DNA from: Acidobacteriaceae bacterium UBA1795
Lineage (GTDB): Bacteria; Acidobacteriota; Terriglobia; Terriglobales; Acidobacteriaceae
Reading direction: 5' to 3'
NCBI GenBank assembly: GCA_002314435.1
Contig: DCFV01000013.1
Coordinates: 1-8,664, forward strand
DNA length: 8,664 bases
Position numbers and translations under genes: made by a program. A model generated the notes under the pieces. The model saw only the letters and a list, made by a program, of their open reading frames with translations, made no database searches and was not told where the DNA came from. Below are positions 1 to 7,242 of this stretch, piece after piece (position 1 is the first letter of the stretch; the number at the start of each line of letters is the position of its first letter).

Positions 1-36
1 CGGGGTGCAGTGCGGCAAGACGCTGCGTGGTGCGGC

Positions 37-1485
37 CTAGTCGGGTATGTAGAGGTCCACATAGGCGTGCACGGGCATTGTGTCGAGTCGCTCGGGATCG
101 AGAGAGACGTCGAGGATGCGCTTCTGCTGCGCCGGACTGAAGCGTCTCCGCAGATTGGTCTTGAACTTCTCCACCAGCAGGGGCAGGCCTTCCGCGCGCC
201 GGCGCCGGTGACCGATTGGGTACTCGACTGTCTCTTCCAGCACTGTGTCGTCCTCGAACTCCACGCGAATGGCGTTGGCGATGGAGCGTTTGTCGGGGTC
301 GTGATAGTCGGCGGAGAAGGCTGGGTTCTCGATGCACTCCATCTTCGTGCGCAACGCATCAATACATGGATCGGTTGCCACCGCGTCTTCGTAATCTGCA
401 GCGGTGAGCCGGCCGAAGATAAGCGGGATGGCCACCATGTATTGCACGCAGTGGTCGCGGTCGGCGGGGTTCGCCAGCGGTCCCTTCTTGTCGATGATGC
501 GCAGGCAGGCCTCGTGCGTGTGGAGTGTGATATGTCGGATTGCTTCGGCGGACGTGCCCATCGCTGCCATCCGTCCACGCAGTGTCATGGCCGCTTCTAC
601 CGCGGTCTGCGCGTGGAACTCGGCGGGATAGCTGATTTTGAACAGTACGTTTTCCATCACGTAGCTGCCGTAGGGCCGCTGGAATTTGAACTCCTGACCG
701 CGAAACGACACGTCATAGAAACCCCACGTCTTCGCGGTCAGCGCCGAGGGGTAGCCCATCTCGCCTGCGCGCGCCATCAGCGCCAGCCGCACGGCGCGAC
801 TTGTGGCGTCGCCCGCAGCCCAGCTCTTGCGCGAGCCTGTGTTGGGCGCGTGGCGATAGGTGCGCAGGCTCTGCCCGTCAACCCACGCCAGCGAGAGCGC
901 ATTCACGGTCTGCTCGCGGCTCATGCCCAGCAACGCGCACACCACCGCGGTGGAAGCAACCTTCACCAGCACCACATGGTCGAGGCCGACCTTGTTGAAC
1001 GAGTTCTCGAGCGCGATGCAGCCCTGGATTTCGTGGGCTTTGATCATGGCTTCAAGAACGCGCCTCATCGGCAAAGGGGGACCCATCTGAGCCGCAGCGC
1101 GTGAGAGCCAGTCGGCGGTGGCAAGAATGCCGCCGAGATTGTCTGACGGGTGTCCCCACTCAGCCGCGAGCCAGGTGTCGTTGAAGTCGAGCCAGCGGAT
1201 CATGGCGCCGATGTTGAACGCTGCCTGCACGGGGTCGAGTTCATAGTGAGTGCCCGGCACACGCGCGCCCTGCGGTACCGTCGTGCCGGGAACAATTGGA
1301 CCCAACAGACGGGTGCATGCCGGATATTCGAGCGCCTCCAGACCGCACCCCAGCGTATCGATCAGGCAGGCGCGCGCTGTGCTGTAGGCAAGGTCGCTGA
1401 TGATCTCATACTGCAGTGCGTAGTCGGCAATGTCGGTCAGGACTCTGTCTGGCGCAGGGCGTTCATTACTCACGAACGACGACAC
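37..1485 (-). CDS. prpD: 2-methylcitrate dehydratase PrpD (MmgE/PrpD family)
   Basis: Cytoplasmic enzyme of the methylcitrate cycle that dehydrates 2-methylcitrate to 2-methyl-cis-aconitate. The 482-residue product is the usual PrpD length. It carries stretches I recognise as PrpD-specific: FNDTWLAAEWGHPSDN at residues 101-116, ENSFNKVGLDHVVL at 160-173, RTYRHAPNTGSRKSWAAGDA at 208-227, and PYGSYVMENVLFKISYPAEF at 271-290. This is the iron-sulfur-independent PrpD type, not the AcnD type, and no prpF is present. The start is GTG at 1485-1483, chosen because an AAGGAG Shine-Dalgarno (complement of 1491-1496) lies 5 nt upstream and gives a family-like N-terminus. It is the last visible gene of prpBCD, 30 nt after prpC; TAG is at 39-37. 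The remaining 36 bases to the window edge show no clear terminator, so the operon may continue. The long opposite-strand frame here is a GC-driven shadow. Confidence 0.96.
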   Translation of the reverse strand: MSSFVSNERPAPDRVLTDIADYALQYEIISDLAYSTARACLIDTLGCGLEALEYPACTRLLGPIVPGTTVPQGARVPGTHYELDPVQAAFNIGAMIRWLDFNDTWLAAEWGHPSDNLGGILATADWLSRAAAQMGPPLPMRRVLEAMIKAHEIQGCIALENSFNKVGLDHVVLVKVASTAVVCALLGMSREQTVNALSLAWVDGQSLRTYRHAPNTGSRKSWAAGDATSRAVRLALMARAGEMGYPSALTAKTWGFYDVSFRGQEFKFQRPYGSYVMENVLFKISYPAEFHAQTAVEAAMTLRGRMAAMGTSAEAIRHITLHTHEACLRIIDKKGPLANPADRDHCVQYMVAIPLIFGRLTAADYEDAVATDPCIDALRTKMECIENPAFSADYHDPDKRSIANAIRVEFEDDTVLEETVEYPIGHRRRRAEGLPLLVEKFKTNLRRRFSPAQQKRILDVSLDPERLDTMPVHAYVDLYIPD

Positions 1486-1515
1486 AGGTTCTCCTTGTGT
1501 GCATTTGTACGGTGC

Positions 1516-2682
1516 TCAACCGCGCTCGTCGATTGGAACAAACTTTAACTCGTTCGGCCCCACGTAATTCGCTGACGGGCGGATGATCTTGCCGTCCTGC
1601 CGCTGCTCGATTACGTGTGCGCACCAGCCCGCCGTGCGCGCCATTACGAAGAGCGGCGTGAAGAGTTCAACGGGAATCTGCATCAGGTGATAGGCGACTG
1701 CGCTATACCAGTCCAGATTAGGAAACATCCGCTTGGTTTCATGCATCACGGCTTCAATGCGCTCGGCCACCCCGAACAGGCGCTTGCCTGCGTTGTCGAC
1801 GGCGAGACCCTCTGCAATTTTCTTCACGATGTCGCTGCGCGGATCGCAGATCGTGTAGACCGGATGTCCGAAGCCGATCAAGACTTCATGTTCGCTGATG
1901 CGACGGCGGATATCAGCCTCGGCTTCTTCCACCGTTGCGTAGCGCTGCTGAATTACCAGCGCGACCTCATTAGCGCCGCCGTGCTTTGGTCCTTTGAGCG
2001 CGCCGATGGCTCCGGCGATGCACGAGTGCATATCCGACCCCGTCCCGGCGATTACACGGGCCGTAAAAGTAGATGCGTTGAACTCATGCTCGGCATATAG
2101 GATCAGCGAAGCCTGCAGCGCCGCGACCCACTCCGCAGGCGGCGCGATTCCGTGCAACAGGTGGAGGAAGTGGGCGGCAATCGAGTCGTTGCCCGCTTCC
2201 ACGTCGATGCGCTTTCCACTATGTGCAAAGTGGTGCCAGTAGAGCAGCATGGAGCCGAGCGATGCCAGCAGCTTGTCCGCAATTGCGCGCGCACCGGATT
2301 CATCATGGAACTCGCCTTCTGGATGCACGCATCCCAACACGGAGACGCCCGTGCGCAGCACGTCCATTGGATGCGCAGTTGCGGGCAGCAGCTCGAGCGC
2401 ACTCTTCACTGCGTCGGGCAGGCTGCGAAGGGCGCGCAGGCGCGCGGTGTAAGCCGCAAGCTGGGCCGCCGTGGGCAGCGTGCCGTGCACCAGCAGATGC
2501 GCGACTTCTTCAAATAAACAGTGCACGGCGAGATCCCGGATGTCGTAGCCGCGATAGTGCAGGTCGTTGCCGCTGCGTCCAACGGTGCAGAGCGCCGTGG
2601 TGCCGGCCACCGTGCCAGAAAGAGCTACGGACTTCTTGGGTTTGAAGCCCACAGCCGAGGGGTTGACCTCCTTACTGCTCAT
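1516..2682 (-). CDS. prpC: 2-methylcitrate synthase PrpC (citrate synthase family)
   Basis: Condenses propionyl-CoA with oxaloacetate to give 2-methylcitrate, the entry step of the methylcitrate cycle. The 388 residues match the short type II-like 2-methylcitrate synthases. Citrate-synthase landmarks appear in order: RGYDIRDLA at 44-52, AEHEFNASTFTARV at 197-210, KHGGANE at 233-239, GFGHPVYTICDPRSD at 270-284 and PNLDWYSA at 321-328. By family knowledge the catalytic triad maps to His234, His273 and Asp324, all present. The assignment to methylcitrate rather than citrate synthase rests mainly on position between prpB and prpD and on the GHPVYTICDPRSDI-type motif; side activity on acetyl-CoA is possible. 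The ATG start at 2682-2680 has a GGAGGG Shine-Dalgarno (complement of 2688-2693) 5 nt upstream. It begins 48 nt after prpB and ends 30 nt before prpD, so it is surely co-transcribed with both. Confidence 0.95.
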   Translation of the reverse strand: MSSKEVNPSAVGFKPKKSVALSGTVAGTTALCTVGRSGNDLHYRGYDIRDLAVHCLFEEVAHLLVHGTLPTAAQLAAYTARLRALRSLPDAVKSALELLPATAHPMDVLRTGVSVLGCVHPEGEFHDESGARAIADKLLASLGSMLLYWHHFAHSGKRIDVEAGNDSIAAHFLHLLHGIAPPAEWVAALQASLILYAEHEFNASTFTARVIAGTGSDMHSCIAGAIGALKGPKHGGANEVALVIQQRYATVEEAEADIRRRISEHEVLIGFGHPVYTICDPRSDIVKKIAEGLAVDNAGKRLFGVAERIEAVMHETKRMFPNLDWYSAVAYHLMQIPVELFTPLFVMARTAGWCAHVIEQRQDGKIIRPSANYVGPNELKFVPIDERG

Positions 2683-2730
2683 GGAATCCCTCCGGAGAGC
2701 ACTACGCTACCGGACCAGCGCAGCCACTGT

Positions 2731-3633
2731 CTACTCCGCTTTGCGCTCCCGGGCAAACAGTGCATCGAGCTTTGCCTCGTAAGCGTGGTAGTCGAGATAT
2801 TTGTAGAGATCGGCGCGCGTCTGCATCAGCGGCAGAACGCTGCGCTGGGTGCCTTCGGTGCGAATCGCTTCATACACCTTGAGTGCAGCAGCGTTCATCG
2901 CCCTGTAGGCCGCGCAGCAATAGAGGACGATATCGACACCCGCAGCGGCGAGTTCGTCGCGCGTGAAGAGCGGCGTTTGCCCAAACTCCGTAATGTTGGC
3001 CAGGATGGGCACGCCGACCGCGCGCCGGAAGGCGGTGTATTGGCTGAGCTTCGTCACGGCCTCCGCGAAGATCATGTCGGCGCCAGCATCCACGTATGCC
3101 TGCGCACGCGCGATGGCAGCCTCCAGACCCTCGCTGGCCAGCGCATCGGTGCGCGCCATGAGGACAAATTGAGCGTCGGTACGCGCATCCACCGCGGCCT
3201 TGATGCGATCGGCCATCTCGTCGGCCGCGACAAGTTCTTTGCCGGGGCGGTGACCGCAGCGCTTAGCGCTTACCTGGTCTTCCATGTGAACCGCGGCTGC
3301 GCCTGCTTTGCTCATTGAGCGGATGGTGCGCGCGATGTTGAATGCGCCGCCCCAGCCGGTGTCGATATCCACCAGCAATGGCAGCGCGCTCGCGTCCGTA
3401 ATGCGCCGCACGTCGGTGAGCACATCGTCTAGAGTGCTGATGCCCAGGTCCGGCATGCCCAGGGAGTTGGCCGCCACGCCGCCGCCCGAGAGGTAGAGCG
3501 CGCGAAAGCCCACCGCTTCGGCCAATCGCGCCGTGTACGCATTGATGGCGCCCGCCACCTGCAGGGGCCTTTCTTTGAGCACTGCGGCGCGAAACCGTGC
3601 GCCCGGGGACAGCTGTGCCGGCTGGTCGGTCAT
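2731..3633 (-). CDS. prpB: Methylisocitrate lyase PrpB (ICL/PEPM superfamily)
   Basis: Cleaves 2-methylisocitrate to pyruvate and succinate, the final step of the methylcitrate cycle. The 300-residue product has the length and order of PrpB: SGGGVAANSLGMPDLG at 49-64, VDIDTGWGG at 88-96 (metal/substrate loop), MEDQ at 117-120, and the signature KRCGHRPGKELV at 124-135 with catalytic Cys126. The C-terminus has AYRAMNAAALKVYEAI and a LDYHAYEAKLDALFA tail typical of the family. A CC pair just before AYRAMN replaces the PLS-like residues of enterobacterial PrpB; it looks like a lineage variant. The frame is open upstream to 3756, but I chose ATG 3633-3631: an AAGGA Shine-Dalgarno (complement of 3640-3644) stands 6 nt upstream, and MTDQ fits the family N-terminus. 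An ATG two codons earlier (3639) directly abuts that ribosome site. First gene of prpBCD. Confidence 0.95.
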   Translation of the reverse strand: MTDQPAQLSPGARFRAAVLKERPLQVAGAINAYTARLAEAVGFRALYLSGGGVAANSLGMPDLGISTLDDVLTDVRRITDASALPLLVDIDTGWGGAFNIARTIRSMSKAGAAAVHMEDQVSAKRCGHRPGKELVAADEMADRIKAAVDARTDAQFVLMARTDALASEGLEAAIARAQAYVDAGADMIFAEAVTKLSQYTAFRRAVGVPILANITEFGQTPLFTRDELAAAGVDIVLYCCAAYRAMNAAALKVYEAIRTEGTQRSVLPLMQTRADLYKYLDYHAYEAKLDALFARERKAE

Positions 3634-3651
3634 ACTCATTCCTTGCGCTGC

Positions 3652-3675
3652 ATCATAGCAGGCCCGCGCATGCGC
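3652..3675 (-). promoter_or_regulatory. Candidate prpBCD promoter (extended -10) with upstream palindrome
   Basis: Read on the minus strand, TGCTATGAT (complement of 3652-3660) is a good extended -10 element. Immediately upstream is a perfect 10-bp palindrome, GCGCATGCGC at 3666-3675, where a regulator could act. No convincing -35 is seen. If correct, transcription would begin near 3645, only about 12 nt before the prpB start codon, so the leader would be very short. This is inference from sequence alone. Confidence 0.3.
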
Positions 3676-3760
3676 CTTCCCAGCGGCACTGCGCAATGCG
3701 ACAATGCTTGCGGCGAAGCTATCTGCTTTATTCCAAAGCTCTGCCCGGAGGAACATCCCT

Positions 3761-4306
3761 ATGAAGCGTCTGTTGTCATGCGCCGGCGTCCTTATCGCCG
3801 CAGCACTCAGTCTCTCCGCTCAGCAAAATCCGCCCGCCAGTCCGGCGGCCACGGCCACCGGTACCATCGCCGGCAAGACCGTCTCGATCACCTACAACTC
3901 ACCGCGCGTGAAGGGCCGCGAGGGCCATATCTTCACCAAGGACGGCCTCATCAGCCGTGATCCGCACTACCCTGTGTGGCGCGCAGGCGCCAATGCAGCC
4001 ACTACTCTGAAAACCGATGCCGACCTGAAGATCGGTGATCTTGCCGTTCCCAAAGGCAGTTACACGCTGTTCGTCGACATCGCCGACCCCGACGCCTGGG
4101 TTCTGATTGTGAGCAAACAGACCGGCGAGTGGGGCCTTGCGTACGATCCTTCGAAGGACTTGGGTAAAGTGAAGATGCAGATGACCAAGCCCGCAGCGCT
4201 GGTGGAAGATCTGAAGTATTCGGTGGATAGCACCGGGGCCAGCTCTGGCAAGGTCACACTTGCCTGGGAGAACCATGTGGCCGCTGTACCAGTTACTGTG
4301 CATTGA
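3761..4306 (+). CDS. Exported DUF2911 family protein, function unknown
   Basis: A 181-residue protein of the DUF2911 family, common in Acidobacteriota and Bacteroidota; no biochemical role is known to me. The N-terminus is a clear Sec signal peptide: positive KR at 2-3, a hydrophobic stretch at about 4-19, and probable cleavage after SLSA (residue 20) before QQ. There is no lipobox at the cleavage site, so it should be a soluble periplasmic or secreted protein. Family blocks visible are YNSPRVKGR at 45-53, VWRAGANAATT at 72-82, PKGSYTLFV at 97-105 and SKQTGEWGLAYD at 118-129; the rest looks beta-rich. The frame is open from 3704, but ATG 3761 is preceded by a strong GGAGGAA (3747-3753) at 7 nt and restores the signal peptide. 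It is divergent from prpB and shares a 127-nt spacer with it; nothing links it functionally to propionate metabolism. Confidence 0.88.
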   Translation: MKRLLSCAGVLIAAALSLSAQQNPPASPAATATGTIAGKTVSITYNSPRVKGREGHIFTKDGLISRDPHYPVWRAGANAATTLKTDADLKIGDLAVPKGSYTLFVDIADPDAWVLIVSKQTGEWGLAYDPSKDLGKVKMQMTKPAALVEDLKYSVDSTGASSGKVTLAWENHVAAVPVTVH

Positions 4307-4323
4307 GGTTAGCAACATCGGTG

Positions 4324-4352
4324 GGGCGATGCGCGGTACACGCATTTCGCCC
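4324..4352 (+). terminator. Hairpin downstream of the DUF2911 gene, possible terminator
   Basis: GGGCGA at 4324-4329 plus TGCG at 4330-4333 can pair with CGCA at 4341-4344 plus TCGCCC at 4347-4352, with a 7-nt loop and a 2-nt TT bulge (10 bp in all). It starts 17 nt after the stop codon of the DUF2911 gene. No T-run follows directly, so intrinsic termination is uncertain; it could instead be an mRNA 3'-end structure or a protein-binding site. Confidence 0.4.
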
Positions 4353-4358
4353 TGCCGC

Positions 4359-4364
4359 TACAAT
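4359..4364 (+). promoter_or_regulatory. Candidate -10 element upstream of the FmdB/MutS2 genes
   Basis: TACAAT at 4359-4364 matches the sigma-70 -10 consensus at five of six positions and lies just after the 4324-4352 hairpin. It is followed by an A/T-rich stretch through about 4385 and a ribosome site at 4388. The best-spaced -35 candidate, GTACAC at 4336-4341 (17-nt spacer), is poor. It would let the FmdB-MutS2 pair be transcribed independently of the DUF2911 gene. Confidence 0.35.
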
Positions 4365-4403
4365 AAGAGATAGAGTTTTTGATTTTCGGAGGGTTCAAGC
4401 ACC

Positions 4404-4718
4404 TTGCCGTTATATGAATACCGCTGCACAGCGTGCGGCTACGAGTTTGAGAAGATCCAAAGTTTCAAATCTTCACCTCAGACGGAGTGCCCGGAGTGCC
4501 AAGGCGCTTTGGAGCGTCCTCTCAGTGCGCCAGCGTTTCAGTTCAAGGGAGCCGGCTGGTATGTGAACGACTACGCCGCCAAGTCGTCGGGCAGCTCATC
4601 CAATGGAGGCTCCAGCAAAGCCGAGTCCACTCCGGCTGCGGACGCCAAGCCCGTGGAGTCTGCAAAGCCTGCGCCGACTGCTACAGCGCCCAGTACCCCT
4701 CCGTCCGCCGCTTCGTAA
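4404..4718 (+). CDS. FmdB family zinc-ribbon protein
   Basis: A 104-residue protein with the FmdB/CxxC_CxxC_SSSS zinc-ribbon domain at residues 1-42. The N-terminus MPLYEYRC is canonical, and the two knuckles C8-x2-C11 and C29-x2-C32 should bind one zinc. The family is named after a putative regulator of the formamidase/amidase genes of Methylophilus, but most members have no established role and that name should not be read as function. After GAGWYVNDYA (about 50-59) comes a low-complexity tail rich in Ser, Ala, Pro and Thr, probably disordered. The start is TTG at 4404: no ATG precedes the motif in frame, and GGAGGG (4388-4393) lies 10 nt upstream, a rather long spacing. A TTG start plus loose spacing suggests modest translation. 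mutS2 follows 52 nt later on the same strand, so the two are probably one operon. Confidence 0.88.
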   Translation: MPLYEYRCTACGYEFEKIQSFKSSPQTECPECQGALERPLSAPAFQFKGAGWYVNDYAAKSSGSSSNGGSSKAESTPAADAKPVESAKPAPTATAPSTPPSAAS

Positions 4719-4770
4719 CCCGCTGCGGCAGCCGGTCGGCGCGCCCGCGCCGTTAAGATGGTGGCTGGAC

Positions 4771-7242
4771 ATGTCCCTGCTCGATCCGATTCCGTACCCG
4801 GTTGTACACGCTGACTTTGCCGCGCTCGAGTGGGAGCCGCTGCTCGCGTTCGTTGCGGGCTTTGCCGCTTCGCCCATTGGCCGCGCGGAGATTCTGGCGT
4901 TGCGACCCTCCACCGATGAAGCCTGGATCGAGCGCCAGCATCAGCTCACTGGCGAAGTGCGGCTGCTGCTCGCCGAGCAGGTCTCCATTCCGCTTGGAGG
5001 GCTCTTCGATCCCACGCAACTCGCTGCCAAGGCGCGCATCCCCGAGGCTGCACTGGAAGCCAACGAGTTGCAGGCCATTGCCCGTCTGGCCAACGACGTG
5101 GCGGCTTGGCAAGCACTGCTGCAATCGCCCCCCGTGCGCGTAGTCGGCAAAGTGCCGGGCCTCTCCGCGCTTTCCGCTGGACTCACACAAGGGCTGCGCC
5201 CGCTGGCCGAATCCATCGAGCGCAAGATTCAGCCCGACGGCACGCTCGCCGATGATGCCTCGCCCGAACTCCATCGCATTCGCCGCGAGCAGGACCGCCA
5301 GCAACGGCTGATAGAGGAATCTCTGCGTGCCGCGCTGCGTCGGCTTTCGAGCGACGGGGCCACGCAGGACGACGTCATCACCATTCGTGGCGACCGATTC
5401 GTAATCCCCGTGCGCAGCGAGCTCAAGCGGCGGGTCTCCGGCGTGGTGCACGGTGCCAGTTCATCGGGCCAGACGGTCTACGTGGAGCCGCTCGAAACCA
5501 TCGAGCAGAACAACGAACTGGTACGCCTGCTTGAAGAAGAGCAGGCCGAGATTCACCGCATTTTTGTCGGGCTTACGCGGCAGGTGGGCGGCTACTCCGT
5601 TGCACTGGTGGAAGGTGCGCGTGTGCTCGCGCTGGTCGACAGTCTGTTGGCCCGCGCCCGCTTTGCACGCGACTACGACTGCATTGCCCCGTCTCTTCAG
5701 CCGGATCGACTAACCCTCGCGGGCGCACGCCATCCGCTTCTCGAAAAGCATCTGCGCACAACCGGCGGCCGCGTGGTTCCGCTCACGCTCGAACTTACGG
5801 CTGAGGCGCGCCAGCTCATCATCAGCGGCCCCAATACGGGCGGCAAGACGGTTACGCTCAAGACCACGGCGCTGCTCGCCATGATGGCGCAGGCCGGTCT
5901 GCCTGTGCCTGCTGAGGCGGCAGGCTTTCCCACCTTCTCTGCGTTTCTGGCCGACATCGGCGATGCGCAATCAATCGAGGCAGAGCTTTCCACGTTCTCC
6001 GCGCATATCACGAATCTCGATCGTCTATCGCGTCTGGCGGACGCTCGCTCGCTCGTGCTGCTCGACGAGCTTGGCTCTGCGACTGATCCGGAAGAGGGCT
6101 CGGCGCTGGCTGTCGCCGTGGCCAATTATTTCCTCGAGGCACGCGCTTGGTCTCTCATCTCGACGCATCACACGTCGCTCAAGGTCTATGCCGCGAATAC
6201 GCACGGCGTGCTGAACGCAGCAGCAGGCGTCGATGAAGTCACGCTGGTGCCCAACTACCACCTGCGCCTCGGCGTGCCCGGCGCATCGGCTGGCATCCAA
6301 ACCGCGGCACGGCTCGGCCTGAACGCAGGCATTATCGCAGCGGCTCGCCAGCGGCTCGGCTCGCAGCAGGAAGACATCGCGCGCTTTCTCGACAAGCTGC
6401 ATTACGAACTCACCGCGCTCGAAGCAGAGAAGAAGGCTGCGCGCGAACTGCAGTACGCGCTTAACCAGGAAAAGGCAAAGCTGGCGCGCGAGGGCGACGT
6501 TGAGCTGCGTAACCGGATCCGCGACCTGGAAGGGAAACTGGCTTCGCTGCTCAAGGAGTTCGAGTTTCAGATGCGCGAGAACGTACGCGCCATCGAGGAC
6601 CGCGCTGCGCAGCAGAAGCTATCCAAGGAAGCAGAGCGCCGCATCAATCGCCTGCGCCGCGAGTTCCAGGAGAGCTTCAACCAGACGGTTGTCGCGCATC
6701 GCACCGGCGCGGATCAGGGAGACGTGAACGCCGAGCCGCATGTCCTGCGCCATGTGAGTGCAGGCGACAAGGTGCTGCTTAAATCAATGAATAAGATCGC
6801 TGTGGTGCAGCGCGAGGTGGAGAAGGACGTCTTCGAGGTCGCGCTCGGGCCTATCAAGATGCGCGTCAAGCGCTCTGATCTCGCTGCGGCCGCGCGGCAG
6901 GAAGAGTCGTCGGCGACACCGAAATACGACCCTCTGGCTGCCGCACGCAGGCAGAGGAATGTGCATGTGAGCGTGTCGAGTGAGAGCACGGACGACATGC
7001 GCATGGAGATCAACCTGATCGGCCGCACCGTGGACGAGGCTACAGAGGAATTGGAGAAGTATCTGGACCGCGCGTTCCTTGCAGGGTTGCCGCGCGTGCG
7101 TGTCATCCACGGCCACGGCGCGGGCATTCTACGCCGCGGCGTGCGCGAATTTCTGAAGAGCCATCCGCACGTTGCCGGAATAGAAGAAGCTCCGCAGAAT
7201 GAAGGCGGACAGGGCGCAACGCTGGTGGATTTGCGGCAGTAG
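4771..7242 (+). CDS. mutS2: Endonuclease MutS2 (MutS-like ATPase with Smr domain)
   Basis: An 823-residue MutS2, slightly longer than the roughly 785 residues of Bacillus homologues. As expected it lacks the N-terminal mismatch-recognition domains of MutS and begins with the core/clamp region; FVIPVRSELKRRVSGVVHG followed by TVYVEPLE is a MutS2 hallmark. The ATPase follows: Walker A GPNTGGKT at 353-360, Walker B LVLLDELGSATDPEEG with D432 and E433, and the STHH switch at 464-467. A charged coiled coil spans about 530-645, a KOW-like beta domain about 661-706, and the Smr domain about 743-823 with HGHGAG. In other bacteria MutS2 has been linked to suppression of recombination and to rescue of collided ribosomes; which applies here is not visible. 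The frame is open to 4603, but that would overlap the FmdB gene; ATG 4771 gives the family-like N-terminus. Its ribosome site (GGTGG, 4760-4764) is weak, fitting coupling to the upstream gene. Confidence 0.96.
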   Translation: MSLLDPIPYPVVHADFAALEWEPLLAFVAGFAASPIGRAEILALRPSTDEAWIERQHQLTGEVRLLLAEQVSIPLGGLFDPTQLAAKARIPEAALEANELQAIARLANDVAAWQALLQSPPVRVVGKVPGLSALSAGLTQGLRPLAESIERKIQPDGTLADDASPELHRIRREQDRQQRLIEESLRAALRRLSSDGATQDDVITIRGDRFVIPVRSELKRRVSGVVHGASSSGQTVYVEPLETIEQNNELVRLLEEEQAEIHRIFVGLTRQVGGYSVALVEGARVLALVDSLLARARFARDYDCIAPSLQPDRLTLAGARHPLLEKHLRTTGGRVVPLTLELTAEARQLIISGPNTGGKTVTLKTTALLAMMAQAGLPVPAEAAGFPTFSAFLADIGDAQSIEAELSTFSAHITNLDRLSRLADARSLVLLDELGSATDPEEGSALAVAVANYFLEARAWSLISTHHTSLKVYAANTHGVLNAAAGVDEVTLVPNYHLRLGVPGASAGIQTAARLGLNAGIIAAARQRLGSQQEDIARFLDKLHYELTALEAEKKAARELQYALNQEKAKLAREGDVELRNRIRDLEGKLASLLKEFEFQMRENVRAIEDRAAQQKLSKEAERRINRLRREFQESFNQTVVAHRTGADQGDVNAEPHVLRHVSAGDKVLLKSMNKIAVVQREVEKDVFEVALGPIKMRVKRSDLAAAARQEESSATPKYDPLAAARRQRNVHVSVSSESTDDMRMEINLIGRTVDEATEELEKYLDRAFLAGLPRVRVIHGHGAGILRRGVREFLKSHPHVAGIEEAPQNEGGQGATLVDLRQ

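Noticed and set aside
10..1104. 364-codon open frame on the plus strand opposite prpD
   Set aside because: It lies wholly antisense to a well-supported prpD, shows no recognisable family motif, and long antisense frames are expected in GC-rich coding DNA.
2521..3318. 265-codon open frame on the plus strand across the prpB/prpC junction
   Set aside because: Antisense to two confident genes, no motif, no convincing ribosome site; read as a shadow.
3634..3756. 41-residue N-terminal extension of PrpB
   Set aside because: The extension has no PrpB similarity, would run through the divergent promoter region and the ribosome site of the DUF2911 gene, and lacks its own ribosome site; ATG 3633 is well supported.
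3899..4345. 148-codon minus-strand frame opposite the DUF2911 gene
   Set aside because: Antisense to a gene with signal peptide, strong ribosome site and family motifs; no motif of its own.
4603..4770. 56-residue N-terminal extension of MutS2
   Set aside because: It is Pro/Arg/Leu-rich, out-of-frame translation of the FmdB tail and does not look like MutS2; the homologous N-terminus begins at ATG 4771.
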